Assembly (NCBI GenBank): GCA_964017045.1
Contig: OZ024804.1
Span: 25,610,899-25,674,898 of the forward strand
Origin: Omphiscola glabra
Lineage: Eukaryota > Mollusca > Gastropoda > Lymnaeidae
Length of the DNA: 64,000 bases
Reading direction: 5' to 3'
The notes under the pieces are model-generated. The model did no database searches. It was given only the letters and a program-made list of their open reading frames with translations, and was not told the DNA's origin. Position numbers and translations under genes: made by a program. Of this stretch, positions 57,791 to 64,000 are shown piece after piece. How positions within the stretch are numbered: position 1 is the first letter of the stretch; each line of letters opens with the position of its first letter.

Positions 57791-58086
57791 ATGACAATAT
57801 CTTTTTGATTTTTTCATCTAATAAAAAATCAAGTATTTTTGTCTATTATTATTTCAAAATTTATTAACTATTAGTTTTAATACAGAAATAATTTATTGTG
57901 GGTTTTATTTAAGTGATAGTAATACAAACTACAAACATATTTGTTAACAACTGTTTTCTTTGAATAATATTGAACATACCAGCGGTCACGGTCAGTGAAA
58001 GATCAAAGGTCCCCGGGCAGAAGGGGGTACCCATGTGGGTTTGTGCCTTGGGCACTAAAATGGCTTAATCCGGCCCTGATTGTCCT

Positions 58087-58863
58087 CGTTTTTGGTATAA
58101 CTTTTGGACCTGAATATTATTCCAACACTTACTATTCTTCAGCATGAAGAAAGTATTTCGGTTCTGCTGCCACGTAGGAAAAATAGGGAGAATGTGTTTA
58201 AAATCTACACCGAAAAGAAAGACCATACTTTCAAAAGATTTTTTAGAAGGAACTTTTGGACCTTGGGTTAAGAGTTCGATATACATTGTTTCAATTTCAT
58301 TTACGCCATGTGCTGGGGCCAAAAAAGCTTCATCCCATGTTATCACTTTGTCATTGTTCAGCTCAATTAACCTAATAGTCCGATGTCGAACATTAAATGT
58401 TGATATTTCATTTATTGGAATAGGCATCTTGAAGCAACTTTGGGAAGTGCTAGCTCCCTCAAGCAAAGTTGCTGCTATTCTTGTGAATGCAAATGGCAAG
58501 ACTAATTCCTTTTTACGTCGCACTTAATGCATAATTGTGTTGCAAAGGAGGGGTCTTACCATTTTCGTCAGGTCCATCGATAAGAATAGACTTTGGGTAA
58601 GTTAGAGTTTTCAATTACGCCTCTGATTTTGTCGTAAGTCTGTCTTTGACCTAAGTGAACATTTGAAACTTTTCTTGGAATTTTTTGGAAATTGGATCAT
58701 AATATTTTCCAGAATGGATTAGCTCGACATAGAGGCCGTCTCGAAGTTCTAGGATAAAATCTGCCAATACCTTTTCATGTGCTTGAAGGATACGTTCAAT
58801 TTCTTTAAGTGTCAAATATATAGCTTTTCCTATACCAGGATACCATCTCGTATCATCTTCCAT
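58087..58863 (-). pseudogene. Helitron PIF1-like helicase, degenerate
   Basis: Walker A (GPDENGKT), Walker B (TWDEA) and the G-DF-x-ILP motif appear in the expected order on the minus strand but in more than one frame. The frame entering the hAT copy at 58078 is cut after KLYQKRG. Confidence 0.7.
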
Positions 58864-59645
58864 ACGAGTATCCTTTTATCTGTAGTAAAATGCTACAGCA
58901 GCTGACGGCTAACACATGATACAAATAAATGTAAACTATTGCCTAAGTTTTACTGGAATTTTATTGGATGCTTCTTCTGTTGGGCTTCTGTTAGTGTCCA
59001 ATTCTGGGTCATCAACAGGTGATCCTCTTGCAATTTATGCTTCTTGGAAAGTTGTTAAGGGGATAGGATTCCTTCGCCAGTTGTAAGGTCCTCGACAGAT
59101 GTTGCTCCTCTAAACATTCTGTCGCTCTCAGTTTCATGTCCTCTAAGACGGGGTTTCCGTTTTTGAATTTTTTTTCATCCAAGATTTAGTGTTCGCGAGT
59201 TTCAATATATACATTTTCTTGGTCATTAGAGACTTCCCGATTAAGTCTTAGTTTAAACAAAGATTTTTTGTTTTCGCACTTGATGGCTTATTGTTATACA
59301 GTCTTAGTTTCCTTGCCTGTAATAAAAAATATTGTATGCTTGTCCTCAAGGAAGATATTGAATTTTTCCACGTGATCAGTTTGATGGTGCATTTTGTATA
59401 CCCTGAGACTCCAGCATATTTCAGGTGCGCTTAGATATCGGATCATGAAGTATTTCTTTTACTTCTTCTTATTTAATGAAGGTTTTGTATTTAAAATGGT
59501 TGATAAACCAAAATAAAATAAATCATGTTGCTAATAAGGAAGCCGGGGTTTAGAAACAATATTTGCATACACCAATAACGAGTGAGTCTTTATTTGTAGA
59601 GGAGAAATTGTCAGGAAAATAGCAGGAATGAACGGATTTCATAAG
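58864..59645. other. No gene seen; possibly decayed Helitron sequence
   Basis: AT-rich, many stops on both strands, no recognisable motif. Confidence 0.4.
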
Positions 59646-60697
59646 GTGTTTTGAAAGGGTGTATTGCAAGGGCGTTTTGGAAGGGCGTATTGGAAGGCCG
59701 TTTTGGTAAGGGGTTTTGGAAAGGCGTATTGGAAGGGCGTTTTGGAAAGGGGTTTTGGAAAGGGGTTTTGGAAAGGAATATTGGAAGGGCGTTTTGGAAA
59801 GGAATATTGGAAGGGCGTTTTGGAAAGGGGTTTTGGAAGGGCGTATTGACAGGGCGTATTGCAAGGGCGTATTGGAAGGACATTTTGGAAAGGGGTTTGG
59901 AAAGGGATTTTGGAAAAGCGTATTGGCACGGCGTTTTGGAAAGGGGTTTTGGAAAGGCGCATTGGAAGGGCGTATTGGAAGGCCGTTTTGGTAAGGGGTT
60001 TTGGAAGGGCGTTTTGGAAAGGGGTTTTGGAAAGGGGTTTTGGAAGGGCGTATTGGAAGTGAGTATTCGAAGGGCGTTTTGGAAAGGCGTATTAGAAGGG
60101 CGTTTTGGAAAGGGGTTTTGCAAAGGCGTATTGAAAGGGCGTTTTGGAAAGGGGTTTTGGAAAGGCGTATTGGAAGGGCGTTTTGGAAAGGGGTTTTGGA
60201 AAGGCGTATTGGAAGGGCGTATTGGAAGGGCATATTGCAAGGGCGTATTGGAAGGGTGTTTTGGAAAGGCGTATTGGAAAGGCGTATTGGAAGGGCGTTT
60301 TGGAAAGGGGTTTTGGAAAGGCGTATTGGAAGGGCGTTCTGGAAAGGTGTTTTGGAAAGGTGTATTGGAAGGGCGTATTGGAAGGACGTATTTGAAGGGC
60401 GTATTGGAAGGGCGTATTGGAAGGGCGTATTGGAAGGGCGTATTGGAAAGGCGTATTGGAAGGGCGTATTGGAAACGCGTTTTGGAAGGGCGTATTGGAA
60501 GGGCGTATTTGAAAGGCGTCTTGGAAGGGCGTTTTGGAAAGGGGTTTTGGAAAGGCGCATTGGAAGGGCATATTGGAAGGGCGTATTGGAAGGGCGTATT
60601 GGAAAGGCGTTTTGGAAAGGGGTTTTGGAAAGGCGTATTGGAAGGGCGTATTGGAAGGGCGTATTGGAAAGGGGTTTTGGAAAGGCGTATTGAAAGG
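59646..60697. repeat. Minisatellite, 13-bp unit, about 80 copies, open in both directions
   Basis: Two unit types, ggaagggcgtatt and ggaaaggggtttt, are mixed. Because 13 is not a multiple of 3, each frame passes through all three unit phases (39 bp, 13 residues: NTPFQYALPIRPS on -, GRAYWKGVLERRI on +). No phase contains a stop, so long frames appear on both strands (383 and 350 codons). Confidence 0.96.
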
Positions 60698-61359
60698 ACA
60701 TAAGGAATGAGATAAGACCTGAAGTGTGTTGCTGCTGAGGTGGTAGTGGACGATTGAAAGTGTAGAATTTAGGAAGGATGGGGTGGTGGATACATCTTAC
60801 GTTTATATCATTAATAGATTTGTCATTTTCTTGAACTTGTAATATAAATATTTGTAAACCAAAAATTTGTTAAATTTTGAAAAAGATTAAGCCCTTATTA
60901 CATTGATTCAAATTTTAGCGTTACACGTTTAATGTGGTTAAGGTGGTTTTTTTTCAATATCGAATATATTTTTATTTTATGATACATTTTTTTTTAATAT
61001 CAAATACATGTTTAAGGTAATTAATTTTTTTTTCAAATTCGTATACCTGCTTATTATGTTGAAGTTGGTTTAAACTGTCGACCATTTGTTTTATAACATA
61101 CTTAAAGGTTAAACGAGATAATCTAGGTTTGTCACTAGCTTGAAACTTGTGATGCGGTGTTTATGTAGGGGCCATTCTATAGGGTCCCTCTTCACTGGAG
61201 CAGAAGTGGAGTTCGGCAGCCACCCAAGTGTCTGAGAAGCCCTAATCGCTGTCGGATGGGACCCAATTTTGCGTTCGAAAAACAAAGACGAACTCGATTT
61301 TAATTAAAATTGCCACATGGAACATCCGCACACTGCTTGACAGTAACAGTACAAACATG

Positions 61360-62230
61360 AAATTGCCAGTTGTTTTCATCAAACAGATCTTTGTATTTCC
61401 TGGTAGAGAGTCCGAGGCGATCAGCGGCTGTGCTATAAACTGTCTCACGAAGTGTGGTCCACGTTGTTTCCGCGTCCTGGCTGTCCAGTGTGATGGTATG
61501 AGGGCGTTCAGCCACGGTGTCAACTAAGGATTGTCTCACATCAAGGATCTTCATCTTACTAATATCGAGGCGTTTCGGACCTCTTGTGGCCTGATGTCAT
61601 CTCTAGGCTGGATGTGGATTTTCATTTTTGAAGCGATGAGGCACTGGTCAGTCCAGCATTCTGCGCGGCCCATGACCTTCGTCACTCTCATGTCCTGCCA
61701 GTCCCTGTATCTGATGATGATATGATCTATTAGGTGCCAGTGGTTTGAACGGGGTGCATCCAGGAAGTCCTGTTGCGCGTATGGAGGCTGAAGGTGGTCT
61801 TTGTTATAAGAAGACCCATGCCCTGTTCAGAACAGGTCTGAAGTAGCAGTAGGCCGCTGCTGTTGCACTTTCCAACACCATAATTCCCCATCACTTATCC
61901 TTCCTCACGAGGTGTAGTCACTGCCGACACGTTCATTAAAATCTCCAAGAATAATGAGTTTGTCAGCGGACGGTGTGGAGGAGATGACAATGTCCAGGTC
62001 CTTTTAAAACTTATCTAAGGTCTCTTCTTTGTTTTTCGCAAGAGAGGTTTTGATGGCAATGCCAACTCCAGCATCTCGCTTTGCGCCAGTACTGCGTCCG
62101 CTGCAGAAGAAAGAATAGCCAGCCAAACGTTCTGTGAGTTCACCTTTGCCAGAGAATCTGGTTTCACTGAGAGCTGCAATGTATATGTTGTACCTGGCGA
62201 TACAAATGCTACTTGAGCAAAAAACGTCAG
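61360..62230 (-). pseudogene. LINE endonuclease and linker, inverted segment
   Basis: Reading leftwards on the minus strand: RYNIYIAALSETRF, GYSFFCSGRSTGAKRDAGVG, DHIIIRYRDWQDMRVTKVMG, CWTDQCLIASKMKIHIQP, then TTWTTLRETVYSTAADRLG and RKYKDLFDENN. These are consecutive blocks of the APE endonuclease and linker of this LINE type, in at least two frames. Confidence 0.78.
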
Positions 62231-62264
62231 CCGTAGAAGGCCCTCCATGATGACTCAATGTCAA

Positions 62265-63998
62265 CAGCAAAGACAGCAGCGCTGAGGAGCATCCGCAGAA
62301 AGATCCAGTTGCAACAGAGCCAGATGCAAGCCCCCTTGCTAAGTGCGAAAGCTGATGAGATTCAGAGCTTTGCAGACAAAAAAGACATGAAAAACTTCTA
62401 CAGTGGCCTGAGAGAAATCTATGGAGTTACCACCTCAGGATCTTCCCCTCTCTTCAGTGCAGACGGTTCTACACTTACCACGAGAAGGAGAAAATCTTGG
62501 AAAGATTTGCGGAACATATTGATATGGTGCTGAATACGCCTTTCGTCACAGCGAGGCCATTGAACGATTGCCCCAGGTCCCAATGAACAAGTCAGTGTTC
62601 CAACTTTTGATACAGACAGCAATCCGCCAAATGTCTAATGGCAAAGCAACTTGCTCCGACATGATTTATGCCGATATCTACAAAAAAGGTGGATCAACGT
62701 TGACGGATAAACTACTGCGTTTATTACATATCATCTGACAGATGGAAACTGTACCACAGGACCTCAAATATGCCTCAATTATTCACCTGTAAAAACACAA
62801 AGGAATCCGCCAGGCCTGTGACAATAACAGGGCAATTTCACTGCTGTCTGTCGCAGGCATGATCTTGGCCCGTGCCCTACTGAACCGCCTGAATGCACAT
62901 CTGGAGCTAGGTCTCCTACCCGAAAGTCAATGTGGTTTCCGCAAGGAACGCGGAACTATCGATATGGTGTTTGCTGCCAGGCAGCTCCAAGATAAATGTC
63001 AGGCGCAAAATACAGACATATATTCCTCATTTATCAACCTGAAAAAGGCTTTTGACAGGGTCACTAGAGATGGCCTATGGAAAATCATGAAGAACTACGG
63101 ATACCCAGACAAGTTCATTAACATCATCCGTCTGCTGCAGGGATGTGTCCTGGCTCCCAAACTCTTCAGTATCATGTATTCTGCAATGCTGTCTGATGCG
63201 TTCAAGGATTCCACCACGGGCTTGCCAATCCGTTTCCGCACCGATTGATCAGTTTTCAACTTTAAGAGGATTCAAGGTAAAATTAAGGTCAAACATAGCA
63301 CCACCAACGAGCTTCTCTTTGCAGATGATTGTGCCATCAACGCTGCCCCAGAGGCCGTCATGCTACAAGCGTCTTCTCTGAGACCTGCAACAACGTTGGT
63401 CTCACACTCAATACAAAGAAGACTGAGGTGATGTATCAGCCAGCTCCCAGTAGGCCCTACGAGGAATCCAACATCATCATCAGCGGACAGCGTCTTAACG
63501 CGGTTGATAAATTTACGTACTTGGACAGCACCCTCTACAGATCTGTCATCATGGATGACGAAATGAATGCCAGACTCGCAAAAGCTAAGTTCAATATTTG
63601 ACAGGCCCCGCAGCACTGTTTGGGACAGGAGATGCATAATACGAGAAACGAAGATCAAGGTCTACAGCGCAGCAGTCCTCTCGTCATTGCTCTACGGATG
63701 TGAAACGTGGACCGTCCACCAGCGCCACGCCAAGAAATTGAACTATTTTCACACAACCTGCCTCAGGAAACTCCTCGCCGTCAGATGGAAAGACAAAGTG
63801 CTTGACACGGAGGTCCTCACTAGAGCAAACCTACCTAGCATATTCACCACCCCGATTCACTATCAACACGGGACACGTACCCCGTATGGAAGACAACCGG
63901 ATCACGAAACAGTTTTTGTTTGGTGAACTCACGCGAGGCAAGCGCTCGCAAGGAGGTCAAAGAAAGCATTAGAAAGAAACACTGAAAGCGGAACTAAA
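62265..63998 (+). pseudogene. LINE reverse transcriptase, degenerate
   Basis: Blocks in order: YSGLREIYGVTTSGSSPLFS; a stop within IIHL-stop-KHKGIRQACDNN; ISLLSVAGMILARALLNRLN; ESQCGFRKERGTIDMVFAAR; FINLKKAFDRV; GCVLAPKLFSIM; LLFADDCAIN; a thumb/C-terminal part with SSLLYGCETWTVHQRHAKKL and RWKDKVLDTEVLTRANLPSI. FADD is intact. Motif A reads FINL where the family has F-x-D-L, so the first catalytic Asp is replaced by Asn. Confidence 0.85.
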
Positions 63999-64000
63999 GG

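Larger units (their letters stand above)
55865..58078 (+). mobile_element. hAT transposon (ZMYM1-like transposase remnant) with 8-bp TSD
   Basis: Ends cagagccggattaa and the reverse complement of ttaatccggccctg form terminal inverted repeats. The flanks 55857-55864 and 58079-58086 are both ATTGTCCT, a perfect 8-bp target duplication. The plus-strand transposase survives as 57045-57488 (FRISAFYAIVDKLETEM) and about 57545-57790 (CAFPNVEIALRIF, RSTMKQERLDSLSLLMIE), the hAT C-terminal dimerisation region. Internal stops make it non-autonomous. It is inserted in the Helitron helicase. Confidence 0.88.
55712..58863 (-). mobile_element. Helitron remnant, interrupted by a hAT element
   Basis: Minus-strand helicase pieces lie at 58863-58651 (ends within KEIERILQAHEKVLADF), at about 58600-58550 (Walker A, LIDGPDENGKT), and at 58523-58087 (FTRIAATLLEGASTSQSCFK, ITWDEAF, FGVDFKHILP). 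These match the order of the PIF1-type helicase of Helitron RepHel proteins. Frameshifts and stops show decay. On the other side of the hAT insertion the strand ends ttcagCTAG followed by T at 55712, a Helitron-type terminus. The 5' end and Rep domain were not found. Confidence 0.65.
61295..63998 (+). mobile_element. Non-LTR retrotransposon (RTE/CFDP2-type), internally inverted, extends to window end
   Basis: Plus strand at 61307-61356 reads KIATWNIRTLLDSNSTN, the start of an APE-type endonuclease. The rest of the endonuclease and the linker lie on the minus strand between about 62260 and 61360. The plus strand resumes at about 62265 (KADEIQSFADKKDMKNFY) and continues through the reverse transcriptase to the C-terminus at 63998. 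The order is what a simple inversion of the middle segment gives. Stops, frameshifts and a changed catalytic residue show it is dead. Confidence 0.8.

Noticed and set aside
61242..61554. Two overlapping minus-strand open frames as host genes
   Set aside because: They are frames of the inverted LINE linker (TTWTTLRETVY…DLFDENN), not a host gene.
61295..63998. Twin-priming (5' inversion) as explanation for the LINE
   Set aside because: The extreme 5' endonuclease start is still in sense orientation outside the inverted block, which twin priming does not produce.

Overview
The window looks like a piece of an animal nuclear genome, most likely a gastropod mollusc. It is AT-rich and intron-rich, with short phase-1 exons. 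It encodes an extracellular mix of C-type lectin, EGF-like and F5/8-type-C-like domains that I associate with molluscan lectin-receptor families. It also carries non-LTR retrotransposons, hAT elements and a Helitron. The taxonomic call is inference. No bacterial gene organisation is present, and nearly all long open frames are satellite arrays read by chance.

I support three protein-coding loci, all rebuilt by eye from splice sites and phase continuity. Gene A (+ strand, 491-6754, 5' part outside the window) is the cytoplasmic tail of a receptor-like protein. It consists of phase 1-1 exons of 81, 36, 33, 24 and 39 nt and a terminal exon with tyrosine motifs. Gene B (- strand, 39803 down to about 12090) converges on gene A. 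It encodes a type I membrane protein: signal peptide, C-type lectin domain over three exons, EGF-like exon, two F5/8C (FTP)-like domains of two exons each, an eight-cysteine EGF-like domain, a transmembrane exon, and a tail again built of phase 1-1 micro-exons (24, 48, 114 and 15 nt). The proposed end is a short exon finishing in a PDZ-ligand-like sequence. Gene C (- strand, 55137 down to 44803, four exons, predicted 956 aa) is a basic, probably nuclear protein. It has two in-frame coding minisatellites and a C-terminal SAM domain assembled across exons 3 and 4.

The rest is dominated by tandem repeats and mobile elements. More than thirty minisatellite arrays (units 13-82 bp) cover roughly a quarter of the window by my rough tally. 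Most lie in introns of the three genes. Two are notable because their units contain gene B splice sites: a 5'-splice-site-like array just inside intron 2 and a 3'-splice-site array ending on the acceptor of exon 8. At 55.7-58.9 kb a Helitron helicase remnant is interrupted by a hAT element with a perfect 8-bp target duplication, and that hAT is interrupted by a second hAT element. At 61.3-64.0 kb a non-LTR retrotransposon carries an internal inversion of about 0.9 kb. Several short hAT-type MITEs and LINE 3' fragments are scattered elsewhere.

The most interesting biology is the pair of convergent receptor genes whose intracellular tails are made of frame-neutral micro-exons. Any subset could be skipped without a frameshift. 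Together with repeated decoy splice sites in the introns, this suggests combinatorial variation of signalling tails. That is a hypothesis from sequence and needs transcript data.
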